Notes: a model not told the origin generated them from the letters alone. A stretch of 64,000 nucleotides of DNA from Kibdelosporangium persicum (GCF_013280595.1 NZ_JAAATY010000008.1:62001-126000), one strand, 5' to 3'. Numbered from the stretch's first letter, positions 25,031 to 33,978 are shown. Numbers and translations are program-made.

Positions 25031-25852
25031 TCAGCAGCCGTAGTCCGCATTCGGGTTGGGCGCGTGTTGGCGGGTGCAGTCCGGGCAGAGCCAATGGGTG
25101 CGGTCGTGCCGGGTCCAGCCACGGTCGCGGGCCGCTTGCGCGGTCGTTGCCCGGTCGGGGTGCCGGATCTCGTACCAGCCGCCGGCGCGGTCGTCGTCAG
25201 CGTCACCGAGCACGGCCGGCTGTTCGGATTTCCATTCGTGGTGGTCGCACAGCGGCGCGGCGCAGGTCAGCCGCCAGGTGGCGTCTGGTTCGCGGGAGAT
25301 GTCCTCGACGCGGTACCACGGGTCGCCGTGGTGTATGTCCAGCCAGGCGACCAGTTCAGGCCAGGCGTCGAACTGATACTGCTCGCCCAGTGCCTCGTTT
25401 GTGTCGACCAGCCAGGCCGGGCAGACGTGCCGCCAGCTGTGTCGTGACCACCAGGCCGGCGCTCCGGCGTCCCACGCCTCAAGCACGCGGTCGCGGACGC
25501 GCAGGACCATGCTCGCGGTGCGCCGGGCGGCGTCCGTCAGTTCGGCAGGCCGCGCGGTCCAGTCGACGCCAGTGGCGGCCAGCAGCGCGGCGTATTCCCG
25601 GGCGTAGACCAGCGGGACCGAAGTCAGCGCCATGTGCAGACCGGACTGTGTGTGGACGACCGTCCAGCCGCCGGTGTAGCGGCGGGTGCAGGCGTCGACC
25701 GACGGGATGATCGCCAGTCCGCGCGCCGGACAGGGTTCGCCGGGGAAGGTCAGTCCCGGCTGGTCGCGGTACACCGGTGTGACAGGCAGCCACCCGGTGG
25801 TGTCGTCCACCGTGGTGATGCCGCCGTCCGGCGGCGAAGTCGTCAAGGGCAT
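25031..25852 (-). CDS. Hypothetical protein with C-terminal Cys/His clusters, 273 aa
   Basis: The product is Trp- and Asp-rich, with no membrane segment. The C-terminal third holds CAAPLCDHHEW and CPDCTRQH, spaced like a zinc-binding site, and the protein ends NADYGC. ATG 25852 gives 273 aa. It lies in the replication block upstream of ssb. A GTCACGTCCC motif copy sits 57 bp upstream of its start (25909). I do not recognise the family. Confidence 0.6.
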   Translation of the reverse strand: MPLTTSPPDGGITTVDDTTGWLPVTPVYRDQPGLTFPGEPCPARGLAIIPSVDACTRRYTGGWTVVHTQSGLHMALTSVPLVYAREYAALLAATGVDWTARPAELTDAARRTASMVLRVRDRVLEAWDAGAPAWWSRHSWRHVCPAWLVDTNEALGEQYQFDAWPELVAWLDIHHGDPWYRVEDISREPDATWRLTCAAPLCDHHEWKSEQPAVLGDADDDRAGGWYEIRHPDRATTAQAARDRGWTRHDRTHWLCPDCTRQHAPNPNADYGC

Positions 25853-26012
25853 GGCAGAACTCCATCCAATGCGTCAACGGAGCGAACGCCCACTGAGGAC
25901 GACCGTTGGTCACGTCCCGTGTGGGTGTAAGGAACCTGGGAGTTAGCTGTCGCGGCGTCCGGTCACGCGTAGTTGCGTGGTGCGTCGGTGAGCCGATACA
26001 GGGTGCACGGCG

Positions 26013-27980
26013 TCAGCGGATCGTGTGGTCGAAGTGCAGGAGGTGCCCTCCACTGCAGGTGCCAGTGAGGCGTGTGGTGTCCCCCTGCCTGCCTTGTCCG
26101 CTGAGATATACGCTGCCGGCGCATACCGGGCAGGTGGCGGTGAGATACGCCTGAACAACGCGCTCGCCTTGGCCTGTCACGCCTTTCACGTTCAGTGTCA
26201 CCGGGCGCTTCGGTTTCTCGTTCTCGTCATGGTTGACGGCCAGGCTCTGCGGGGTCGAAGGCCGCGCGGAGCCTGGATTGCTTCCTGGACGCTGACGCCC
26301 CCGGTTCAGGTCAGGGGTGTCACGTCCCTTTTTGGTGCGGTTGACGGGACGATCGGCGGCGTCCACGCGGTTGTCGAGTTGGGCGAGGGTCTCGGGTGCG
26401 ATGGCGATGAGGTGGTTGTCTTCGCCGCCGATGCGCACCGCGGCGGCGTGGTCGTCGTCCGTAAGGGCCTTGCGGTTGGACTCCGGCACGATGTTGGCCG
26501 TCTTCGTGCGGCTCAAACACTTGAGCGCCTGGTCAACTTCCTCCTTGCTGAGGTCGCGGTTGAGGCGTGCCCGCAGTTCGTCCAACCCGACCCAATCCCG
26601 GCCGGGACGCACGGTGAGCAGATCCCGGTAGGCCTGGACGATCTGGCCCTGGATGTGTTCCTCGCGGTTGTCGGCGGGTGTCCGGCCACCGTTGAACGGG
26701 TCGCTGATCGGCTTGGTCTGTCCTCGCTTCTGTGTTGGTGTCGACGGGGTGTTGGTGTCGGCTGTGGATGTCGCGTCCCTTGTGGTGCGCCGCCGCGGCG
26801 GTGTCTTTGCTGCGGCCGGAGTCACGTCCCCTTTCGAAGTGATGGTGCGTGGTTTGTCGAACTGGCGGTTGTCGGCCGGGGTCCGGGATAGCGTTTGGTC
26901 GGCAGTCGCGGCTGTCGCTGTGTCAGCGCGCGTTACCGGCGCTTGCTGCGATCGGCGACGTTCTTCCCTGCGGATCTCACGATAGAGCTCGTCACCAACG
27001 CCCTGGGTGTGCATGGCGGCGACCAGATCGTCGTCACTGGACGCGGCAACGCCTTGAGCCCGGACCCGCTGAAGGGCGTCTGGGTCATCCTGGCGGTGGC
27101 TGAGGAACGAGATGAGGTGCTTGGCCTCGCCACCTAGCTTGACGGCTGCGTCGCGATCTCGATCGGTCAGAGTCTTCTGGTTCTCTTCGGGGATCAGCGA
27201 GGCGTCCGGATCGTGAAGGCTCAATTCCGTTATGGCTTTGTCGAATTCAGCGCGGTCTACGTGGGGGAGCTGATCGCGCAGTGCGGTCAAGCTGACCCAG
27301 CCGCTGCTGGCCCACCGGCCCGGTCGGCTGGCGAGTCTGCGTGCGGCGTCTCGGATTTGGTCCGGCACGTTCACCTCTGGCGCTTCCGGCATACCGCTGG
27401 GTTTGTCCGATGTGGTCACAGGTGTCACGTCCCTTGTGATGTCCACGGCGTCCTGAGCCGCGATGGGCGGTGCTGGCCGCGTGGCCTGCTTGTTGTGCTC
27501 TTTGGCTTTGGCGATGCCCTGGGCGAGCAGATGCAGCTCGGCCATCTCACGCGAGCTGAGGTTCTTCTTGCCCTTGAGGTAGCGCAACCGGTTCTGCAGA
27601 CCCTTGAGACCTTTGTCGGCGAAGCGCTGGTTGACCTCTCGGGTGAGGTCGGCCTTGACGGACGTCATCGAGCCGTCCCAGAACCGTTCGGCGACCTCGG
27701 CGCGTTCGGCGACCGGGACGATGTCCAACGGAGACTGAGACTGTGGTGTCACGTCCTTTGTCTGCTCACCGTTGTCGCAGACGTGCGCCTTTTTGACGGC
27801 GTCCATGGTGGACTGGGCAGCAGTGAGTTTCTGTTCCGCCGCCGCGATCTTCGCCGGATCGCCGGTGGCCTCAGCGGCGGCGAGAGCCCGGCGGGCACGG
27901 CTGAGGCGTTGCCGCGCCGCCTGATGGGCCTTGGTGCGCGATGCGCCGCCTGTGCAGCGGCGCCCACCGGCTCGACACAT
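26013..27980 (-). CDS. Large hypothetical protein with a duplicated helical domain
   Basis: About 655 aa. The N-terminus is Cys/Arg/Ala-rich (MCRAGGRRCTGG) then helical. Two related blocks of about 80 residues occur: one runs QIRDAARRLASRPGRWASSG to AVKLGGEAKHLISF, the other QIVQAYRDLLTVRPGRDWVG to AVRIGGEDNHLIAI. Both contain LxxLRxxL and an IPExNxKxLTD segment, so the domain is duplicated and may be a winged-helix-like module. The linkers are Thr/Pro-rich and hold four exact or near GTCACGTCC motif copies (KDVTPQ, TRDVTPV, SKGDVTPA, KKGRDTPD). The C-terminus has CPVCAGSVYL. ATG 27980 is my start; a GTG at 28007 overlaps the Nudix gene. Confidence 0.6.
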   Translation of the reverse strand: MCRAGGRRCTGGASRTKAHQAARQRLSRARRALAAAEATGDPAKIAAAEQKLTAAQSTMDAVKKAHVCDNGEQTKDVTPQSQSPLDIVPVAERAEVAERFWDGSMTSVKADLTREVNQRFADKGLKGLQNRLRYLKGKKNLSSREMAELHLLAQGIAKAKEHNKQATRPAPPIAAQDAVDITRDVTPVTTSDKPSGMPEAPEVNVPDQIRDAARRLASRPGRWASSGWVSLTALRDQLPHVDRAEFDKAITELSLHDPDASLIPEENQKTLTDRDRDAAVKLGGEAKHLISFLSHRQDDPDALQRVRAQGVAASSDDDLVAAMHTQGVGDELYREIRREERRRSQQAPVTRADTATAATADQTLSRTPADNRQFDKPRTITSKGDVTPAAAKTPPRRRTTRDATSTADTNTPSTPTQKRGQTKPISDPFNGGRTPADNREEHIQGQIVQAYRDLLTVRPGRDWVGLDELRARLNRDLSKEEVDQALKCLSRTKTANIVPESNRKALTDDDHAAAVRIGGEDNHLIAIAPETLAQLDNRVDAADRPVNRTKKGRDTPDLNRGRQRPGSNPGSARPSTPQSLAVNHDENEKPKRPVTLNVKGVTGQGERVVQAYLTATCPVCAGSVYLSGQGRQGDTTRLTGTCSGGHLLHFDHTIR

Positions 27981-27987
27981 CGCCCTG

Positions 27988-28428
27988 TCACGTCCCCTCA
28001 CTGTCACGGCCGATCAGCGCGTCGAGCACGATGGTTTCGTGGTCGAACGCCAGCCCGCGCTGGATCGCCAGCGGGACCGGGATCCAGTCGGCCGCGCGGG
28101 CGTCGTCGGCGGCGCGGGGGATGGACATGTGGTCGAGCAGGGCGGTGTAGGCGGTACTCACGACGTGGCCGCGCGGGTCGCGGCCCGGAGTGTCGTAGCG
28201 GCCGACCCATTCCAGGGTGTCCGGGGCGATAAGGCTGGTTTCCTCCCGCAGTTCTCGGCGGGCGGCGTCCTCGGGCGTCTCGCCGGGATCGACGTAGCCG
28301 CCGGGCAAGGCCCAGCAGCCGGGGAAGGCGCTACTGGTGTGCGTGCGCTGGATCAGCAGCACCCGCAGCAGCCCGTCCGTGTCCCGGGCGAACAGCACGA
28401 CATCGACGGTGTACCGGATGGAGTCCAC
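27988..28428 (-). CDS. Nudix hydrolase, Pif-like
   Basis: The 146-aa protein has a complete Nudix box: GGYVDPGETPEDAARRELRE followed by ETSL (G-x5-E-x7-REUxEE). In the AICE pSAM2 the Nudix-motif protein Pif blocks redundant transfer between cells that already hold the element. The place here, directly downstream of traB, supports a Pif-like role, but general nucleotide-sugar hydrolysis is possible. Start GTG 28428 has GGAGG 10 bp upstream; a longer start at 28491 lies inside a motif copy. Its stop TGA is part of the motif copy at 27987. Confidence 0.82.
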   Translation of the reverse strand: MDSIRYTVDVVLFARDTDGLLRVLLIQRTHTSSAFPGCWALPGGYVDPGETPEDAARRELREETSLIAPDTLEWVGRYDTPGRDPRGHVVSTAYTALLDHMSIPRAADDARAADWIPVPLAIQRGLAFDHETIVLDALIGRDSEGT

Positions 28429-28568
28429 GATCGTCGAACCTCCAGAATGATCACACAGAGTGACGATAAGGGGTAGGATGGAATGCGTCACGTCCCCCAG
28501 GGAGGGAGTGGCTTGAGATCACCGCGTGCCGGGGTTTCGACCGTTTCAGCGGGTGTCCGCTGGCCGCG

Positions 28569-28658
28569 TCCCTGCCTCCCTGATCACTGTTTCCGCAGGT
28601 GAGTTCAGGGAGTCGCGGCAGGGAGGCGGGTAGGGAAAACTCCCTGCCTCCCTGCCGC
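28569..28658. repeat. Large hairpin and CCTGCCTCCCTG repeats downstream of traB
   Basis: TCCCTGCCTCCCTG occurs at 28569-28582 and again at 28641-28654. The second copy pairs with GCGGCAGGGAGGC (28615-28627), giving a perfect 13-bp stem with GCCTCCCTGCCGC (28646-28658) and an inner AGGGA/TCCCT stem. It starts within 5 bp of the traB stop. It may terminate traB or be the transfer locus (clt), which in Streptomyces plasmids often lies beside the tra gene. Motif orientation flips across this site. Confidence 0.6.
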
Positions 28659-28662
28659 CTCC

Positions 28663-30918
28663 CTAGGCGTCCACGCCCGCCTGCTCGCCGTCGGCACCGC
28701 CAGAACGGTCACGCTCCGCGAGCGCGGTGTGGACGAGGTCGGCACTGACGTGCATTTTGCCGTCGGTCTTGTACGGCGCGGCGTGGTACTCGGTCAGGTA
28801 CTGCTTGAGGTCGCCGAGTTCCCAGCCGCCGTAGGTGATGCGGTGCAGTTCGGTAAGCCGTTGCAGCACTTCCTGAGTGCGCATCTTGGGCAGGTCACCG
28901 ATCACGGTGGCGATGTCGGTCAGCGGGTCGCGTTGCGGCTCGCCGTCGTCGGCATCGTCGTGGCCGATGGTGCGGCCGTGTTGTTCGAGGATCTGCATGG
29001 CCCGGTCGATCACCCCGTAGGCGTCCTGTGTGGACACATAGTGGGACTTGGAGATGACGAACGCCATGCCGTCCGGAATGTCGTCAACCTCGCCGGTCAG
29101 CACGACGGTGCCGGCGTCCCGGCCGGGACGCAGGTCCTGAGGCCGGGCGCCCATGTCGGCGGCGTCGGCCAGGACCAGCTTCGCGGTCGGGTGGTTGGGC
29201 ACGTACAGGCTGGCCCGCACGTGCGCGCCTTCCCGGACCGCGACGGGCAGGGTGCGGTCGTCGGGCCGCTGTGTGGCCTGGTACAGGTGGATGTTGACCG
29301 CGCGGGCCTGGTCATGCAGCCGCTTGGCGGCCCGCCAGGCACGGGCGTCGGCCTTGGTGCCGCCGATCGGGTGCTGCTCGGCGTAGAGCACCTGGACCTC
29401 GTCGACGAACGCGTAGATCGGATGGAAACCCGATCCGGGCTGGCGCGACAGCTCCCGGGTGATGTTGCCCCGGATGCCCGCAGCACGTTTGGCCTCGTAG
29501 CGGCGTTGCATCTCTTCAACCAGGTCTTCGAGCATGACGCAGGTCGCTTCGGTCTGCTCGACCGCGGAACCCTCGATCAGGGTGTGCGCGCGGGGCTCGA
29601 ACATCGACCAGTCGCCGTCGCCCTTCAGGTCGGCGATGCGCAGCTCCACGGTCGGGTCCAGCGCCAGACCAAGGGCCTTGAGCCGCATGAACGCGGTCTT
29701 GCCCTGTTTGGACACCGCACCGATCAGGCCGTGCCGGTTGAGCATGCCCTGCTCGATCTGCTCCCCGCGCATGGTTACGCCGATCGGCAGCCGGTCGCGG
29801 AACACGTCGAACTCGCCGTTGAACTGCAACGGCCAGGGAGGGGCGGGCTTGTCCATCGTGCCCGCATCAGCGACCCACAGGTCCAGCACCCGCGCGTCGG
29901 CTTTCGGCTGGCGTTGCGGGTAGACCTCGTGCTTGTGCCGGCCGAGGTTCCCGGCGAGCAGCTCGACCCGTTTCGGGTCCAGGAAGTCGCTGGCCGCGCA
30001 CCCGAACGGCAGCCTGACCTGCACATACGTGCCGCCACCTTGCTGGCGCGGCAGCACTACGAACTCCAGTTGCTGTCCCTCTTTGAGCGCCTTGGTCAGG
30101 GACGTGACCTTGCAGTGCGTCAACGCGCGGGTGAGCATGCTCTCGTCGATCACTGCGAAGGATTCGGCACGCTGCTCGGGTGTGTGCAGCCACTCGGGCT
30201 CCCATGTGGAGTGTCGGCGGCCCTTGTGCCACAAGTACACCAGCACACCGGTGGTGGCACCGGTGACCAGCACGATCCCGTAGGCGGTGGCCACCCACAC
30301 CACGAACGCGACCGCGTCGATCACCGCGGTGATCGGGCCGGTCACCTGGCTGATGTCCTCGCGCGAGATCGCGAGGATCACCCCGAGGGCCAGCAGCAGT
30401 GCCGCGACTGAAAAAGCCGCCGTGGCCAGGGCTTTGACCACCCTGGCCGGTGAGTCGATCCAGTCCATCATGCGCTGGTGGCGGCGTTGTTTTTCTGCGA
30501 CCGCACGGGCTTCCCACTCCCGCAGGGCTTCCTGGTCACGGGACTGTTCGGCGTCGTTGAGCAGCCGCTCGTAGCGCGCTGATCCATGCGTGTCGCGCCA
30601 GTGCCTGAGCACCATCCCGGCCCCGGCGACCGGGTAGGACACGTTGCGCGCCAGCGCTTTGACCACCCGCAGCGTCCGCTGATGGGTCGCCACGGTGCGG
30701 ACTACGTGCACTACCACCGTGACGTCTCGTCGGTAGGCCTCGATCCGCTGCAACGCCAACGCTTTCTGGCTCGGGCGCCGCTGCTGGTATTCCTCCTCGC
30801 TGATCAGTTCGGCGTCCAGCACCTGTCCGGCCGGGTCGGCCGGGGGACGGTGGGGCAGGTAGTGCACGTTCGCCAACTCCTCCGGCCGATCGCCGCCGGG
30901 GGTGGTCCCGTCAGTCAT
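28663..30918 (-). CDS. traB: TraB-type FtsK/SpoIIIE DNA translocase
   Basis: The 751-aa conjugation protein pumps double-stranded element DNA between mycelial cells. Two hydrophobic segments (about 163-184 and 196-230) anchor it. Walker A is GAVSKQGKTA (400-409) and Walker B IYAFVDEVQ (501-509), with DARAWRAAKRLHDQARAVNI and YQATQRPDD in between and after. The C-terminal ~90 residues (MRTQEVLQRLTELHRITYGG) look like the winged-helix part that reads the DNA recognition octamers. The ATG overlaps the upstream gene's stop by 8 bp. One motif copy (30099) falls in the linker near residue 271. Confidence 0.9.
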   Translation of the reverse strand: MTDGTTPGGDRPEELANVHYLPHRPPADPAGQVLDAELISEEEYQQRRPSQKALALQRIEAYRRDVTVVVHVVRTVATHQRTLRVVKALARNVSYPVAGAGMVLRHWRDTHGSARYERLLNDAEQSRDQEALREWEARAVAEKQRRHQRMMDWIDSPARVVKALATAAFSVAALLLALGVILAISREDISQVTGPITAVIDAVAFVVWVATAYGIVLVTGATTGVLVYLWHKGRRHSTWEPEWLHTPEQRAESFAVIDESMLTRALTHCKVTSLTKALKEGQQLEFVVLPRQQGGGTYVQVRLPFGCAASDFLDPKRVELLAGNLGRHKHEVYPQRQPKADARVLDLWVADAGTMDKPAPPWPLQFNGEFDVFRDRLPIGVTMRGEQIEQGMLNRHGLIGAVSKQGKTAFMRLKALGLALDPTVELRIADLKGDGDWSMFEPRAHTLIEGSAVEQTEATCVMLEDLVEEMQRRYEAKRAAGIRGNITRELSRQPGSGFHPIYAFVDEVQVLYAEQHPIGGTKADARAWRAAKRLHDQARAVNIHLYQATQRPDDRTLPVAVREGAHVRASLYVPNHPTAKLVLADAADMGARPQDLRPGRDAGTVVLTGEVDDIPDGMAFVISKSHYVSTQDAYGVIDRAMQILEQHGRTIGHDDADDGEPQRDPLTDIATVIGDLPKMRTQEVLQRLTELHRITYGGWELGDLKQYLTEYHAAPYKTDGKMHVSADLVHTALAERDRSGGADGEQAGVDA

Positions 30919-31285
30919 GGTCCCGGTCCTTCCCGGACGGTTCCTCGGTGTTTGCGCTGTTCCCAGGCGGTGACGCGGTCCCGCCGCCGGGTGTGCGGTG
31001 GCGGCGGGTCAGCTGGATCTCGTGGGTGGCCCAGGCGGCGGCGATCACCCCGGCCGGCACCGCCCACGTGCCATCGACCGTGACGGCCAGCGCGAGCGGG
31101 ATCCCGACACCGGCCAGCTCCAGCCCGTGCCAGCCCAGCCACGCCGCCGCCAGCCGCGCCCGCGCCGTCAGACCCGGGGACGTGACCCGATCCCGCACCG
31201 CCGGAAGGCGGGCCGGTGGCACGTCCGCCACCGGCCCGGGACCGGTCTCGGGCTGGCTGGTGTTCCTCGCGTTGTCCGTGGTCAC
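30911..31285 (-). CDS. Small membrane protein, Spd-like, 124 aa
   Basis: Two hydrophobic helices (LAAAWLGWHGLELAGVGIPL and ALAVTVDGTWAVPAGVIAAA) lie between hydrophilic ends. It overlaps the traB start by 8 bp. Small membrane proteins encoded next to traB are usually Spd proteins, needed to spread the element along the recipient mycelium. The N-terminal tail reads a motif copy (DRVTSPGLT). Confidence 0.65.
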   Translation of the reverse strand: MTTDNARNTSQPETGPGPVADVPPARLPAVRDRVTSPGLTARARLAAAWLGWHGLELAGVGIPLALAVTVDGTWAVPAGVIAAAWATHEIQLTRRHRTPGGGTASPPGNSANTEEPSGKDRDHD

Positions 31286-31300
31286 TGCGATGTCACCTCC

Positions 31301-31525
31301 CTATGTGTTGTGCCGCAACGGTTCACGCCGCGACCATGACCCATCACCTGCGGAAACGCGGGTGCTGATCAGCCGGTCGATCCCGCTCATGCCCGCTTCC
31401 AGCACCCTGGCCACCGCCAGCAGCGGCCAACGGGCCAGGTGCAGCAGCAGAAACACCAGCAGCGCGGCCACGAACTTCGCCAGCGCCCACGTGCCGAACT
31501 CCTCCAGCACTTCGGTCGCGGACAT
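31301..31525 (-). CDS. Small membrane protein, about 74 aa
   Basis: One strong helix (FVAALLVFLLLHLARWPLLAVA) is followed by an amphipathic region and a basic tail. Its ATG overlaps the upstream stop as TGATG, so it is translationally coupled to the DUF2637-like gene. It is probably another spread component. Confidence 0.62.
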   Translation of the reverse strand: MSATEVLEEFGTWALAKFVAALLVFLLLHLARWPLLAVARVLEAGMSGIDRLISTRVSAGDGSWSRREPLRHNT

Positions 31526-32643
31526 CACGACACCGCCCCGGCCGGGCTGTTCCCGTCACCGCCGCCGTACAGCGCGTAGGTCACCACGATCGCGACCTGG
31601 GCGCGGACTTTCAGGAACCGCTGCACTTCGGTGCGGGTCGGGCGGGCCGGAAGCACGCCCGCCTGGATGCCCTCGCGTACCCGGGCCAGCAGCGCCGGAA
31701 CACGGCGCGCCACGCGTTCCGGAACGTCCGGCGGCAACACCACCTGATCCGTACCGGACGGGGTTTGTCCTGTTCCCGGCCTGTTCCGCGACTGGCTGGC
31801 GGCCGTGTCGGCCAGGTAGGCGGTGATCTCGTCCACCAGCGTCTCGGTGGCCGGGTCGATGCCCGGCAGCGGCCCGGGCGGCAACCCGGGAACAATCACC
31901 GGAACAAGCCGCGCCCGGCCCCACCACGTGCGGCCCAGCCGGACCAACCCCGGCTGGAACACCAGCCGCGCGGTGCCGTCACCCGACACGTCAGCCACCG
32001 CGTGACGCACCGCCGCGGCCCGCACGGCCACCGTGCGGCGCTCAGCCAGCCGCGCCAGCCAGGCCGCGTAGCGTTCCGCGCGGGTCGGCAGCGGACCGCG
32101 GGGCCGGGCGGTGATCAGTTGATGCACCACCACCCCACCGACCGACACCGCCGCCATCACCACGCCATCGCTGATCCCGCCGCCAGGCTGGGTGTAGCCG
32201 TGCGCGAAGTTCAACCCACCGGCCACCGCGCAACACACCCACACCCCCACCACCAGCCACCCGACCGGCCGCCCGGCCGCGCGCGCCATGGTCACCGCGA
32301 ACGCGAACGCCCACATCGACCCCTCGGTGAACCCCGGCAGCAGCACCCCCCACGCACCGAAGATCTCCCGGCCGTAGACAGCCATCGCCGGCCACGCCAG
32401 CACCGCCGGAATCAGAATGATCGGCAAGAACAGCAGATGCATCGCATGTGCACGCACCCACCCCGCGACCGCAGCCCGACGCGCCTGCCACCGCGCTGCC
32501 TTCTCCGCACGGTCCTTGCGTGCTTGCTCCGCCTGTACGGCCCGGTCGGCGCGCTCCTGCTCGCGCATCGCCAGCTGCGCCGTCAAGTTCCGCGCCGCAG
32601 CGGCGTCCTGGTCCTTGCGGCGCTCATCACGCCATCCCATCAC
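31525..32643 (-). CDS. Polytopic membrane protein, DUF2637/Spd-like, 372 aa
   Basis: The N-terminal 60 residues are a charged coiled coil (RNLTAQLAMREQERADRAVQ). Four membrane helices follow (HLLFLPIILIPAVLAWPAMA, FTEGSMWAFAFAVTMARA, GWLVVGVWVCCAVAGGLNFA, GVVMAAVSVGGVVVHQLITA), then a roughly 180-aa cytoplasmic domain. DUF2637-type proteins occur in most AICEs next to traB and are thought to be spread proteins. It is coupled to the next small membrane gene. Confidence 0.68.
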   Translation of the reverse strand: MMGWRDERRKDQDAAAARNLTAQLAMREQERADRAVQAEQARKDRAEKAARWQARRAAVAGWVRAHAMHLLFLPIILIPAVLAWPAMAVYGREIFGAWGVLLPGFTEGSMWAFAFAVTMARAAGRPVGWLVVGVWVCCAVAGGLNFAHGYTQPGGGISDGVVMAAVSVGGVVVHQLITARPRGPLPTRAERYAAWLARLAERRTVAVRAAAVRHAVADVSGDGTARLVFQPGLVRLGRTWWGRARLVPVIVPGLPPGPLPGIDPATETLVDEITAYLADTAASQSRNRPGTGQTPSGTDQVVLPPDVPERVARRVPALLARVREGIQAGVLPARPTRTEVQRFLKVRAQVAIVVTYALYGGGDGNSPAGAVS

Positions 32644-32946
32644 TCCCTCACCTCCCCTGCACGCGCAGGAACTCAGTCACAACACGAATCGAATCTGTCC
32701 CCATAGGACAGTCACGACGGCCGTTCCGCATTGGGCAACGCCGTTAAGGAACAGGCGCCTACGCCGTTCCACAGGGGACGTGACACCGGTCAAAGGTGGA
32801 CACCGTGGCCAACCAGCCACAGCAGCAGCGGATCGACCCGGGCGGCGAATGCGTGTAACTCGGTGCCTTCGCCGTCGGACTCGTCCCTGGCGGCACCCCA
32901 TCGGGCCTGTGGCCACGTCGCGTCCGGCCACTGATACTTGGTCTGG
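32644..32946 (-). pseudogene. Non-coding gap with an M23-peptidase tail remnant
   Basis: Read leftward, 32945-32790 is open and ends FAARVDPLLLWLVGHGVHL then TGA. That resembles the last residues of the M23 peptidase 700 bp away (RAARIDPLPWLARHGVHL). No start codon fits, so it appears to be the fragment of a second peptidase copy. A GGGGACGTGAC motif follows at 32774. The rest shows nothing. Confidence 0.4.
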
Positions 32947-33390
32947 TCAGCCGTGGCCGTTGCTTCTGGTGAAGGCGGCCAGCAGATCAGCGGGGGCGAC
33001 GGTCAGGGTCGGCTGATCGCTGCTGACCGGCCGGCGCAGCGCGGCGCCCAGTTCGTAGGCCTGACCGCTGTGCAGTGACACCAGCAGCCGCGCCGGGTGA
33101 CCTGCCAGATCCACCTGGACAGCGGCATCGCCCGACCCGCCGTAGGACAACGTGATCGTGACCGTGGTGTTGAACGCGGCAGCCCACGCACACAACCGGG
33201 TCAACTCGTCGATCAGGCGTTGTGTGGATCCCGACTCGATCGAGTACGGCAACGACAGGTAGGTCATCCCGCTGCCGTACACGGCAACCCGGTCGATGCG
33301 CGGAAGGTGGTCGTATTCCGCGAGCGCCGTAGCCACCTCGGTCATCAACCGGGTCACGTCAGCCGTGGTAAGCGCGGCAGTGGTGTTCAT
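32947..33390 (-). CDS. Hypothetical protein, 147 aa
   Basis: The start MNTTAALTTADVTRLMTEVA has GAGGGAGA upstream (ATG 33390). The protein is mixed alpha/beta with no membrane segment (VTITLSYGGSGDAAVQVDLA, HPARLLVSLHSGQAYELGAA). No family is recognised. It belongs to the leftward conjugation block, downstream of the M23 gene. Confidence 0.62.
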   Translation of the reverse strand: MNTTAALTTADVTRLMTEVATALAEYDHLPRIDRVAVYGSGMTYLSLPYSIESGSTQRLIDELTRLCAWAAAFNTTVTITLSYGGSGDAAVQVDLAGHPARLLVSLHSGQAYELGAALRRPVSSDQPTLTVAPADLLAAFTRSNGHG

Positions 33391-33483
33391 GGTGGTCTCC
33401 CTCGAAAGAACCGAATCCCCAGTAGCCGGTGTGGACACCACCGCCGCGCAGCGCGAGGCGCGCGGCGGCAGCGAGAGGAACGC

Positions 33484-33978
33484 TCAGAGATGCACCCCGT
33501 GGCGGGCCAGCCACGGCAGCGGGTCGATCCGGGCGGCGCGCTGGCCGCCGGGCCAGACCTCGAAATGCAGGTGCGGGCCGGTGGATTGGCCGCGGGAGCC
33601 GACCGTAGCGATCTGCTCCTCGGCGGCCACGTCCGCACCGTGCGGCTGGTCGATGGTGTGCATGTGGCCGTAGACGGTGACTGTGCCGTCCGGGTGGCGC
33701 AGCCGCATCCACAGGCCGAACCCGGATGCGGGTCCGGCTTCAATCACGGTGCCGTCGGTGACCGCCCGGATTGGGGTGCCTTGCGGTGCGGCGATGTCGA
33801 TGCCGTAATGCGGGCCACCACTGCGTGGCCCGTAGCCGGAGGTCAGCCGCCCGTCTGTAGGCGCGACGTACCGGCCGCTGGGGACAGCGTCCGCACCCGT
33901 GGTCGGGTTGTTGGTGTGGTGGTAGGCCACAGCGGCGACCACGACGGCGACCACGATCACCGGGCCACTGCGGGCCAT
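33484..33978 (-). CDS. M23 (LytM/lysostaphin-type) endopeptidase
   Basis: The 164-aa protein has an N-terminal membrane anchor (VIVVAVVVAAVAYH) and one M23 domain. Zinc ligands are visible in GPHYGIDIAAP (His57 and Asp61) and GPHLHFEVW (His136-x-His138), with YGHMHTI between. It cuts peptide cross-links of peptidoglycan outside the membrane. In a conjugative element this would open the wall at the mating or septal site. Its ATG overlaps the upstream stop as TGATG. Confidence 0.88.
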   Translation of the reverse strand: MARSGPVIVVAVVVAAVAYHHTNNPTTGADAVPSGRYVAPTDGRLTSGYGPRSGGPHYGIDIAAPQGTPIRAVTDGTVIEAGPASGFGLWMRLRHPDGTVTVYGHMHTIDQPHGADVAAEEQIATVGSRGQSTGPHLHFEVWPGGQRAARIDPLPWLARHGVHL

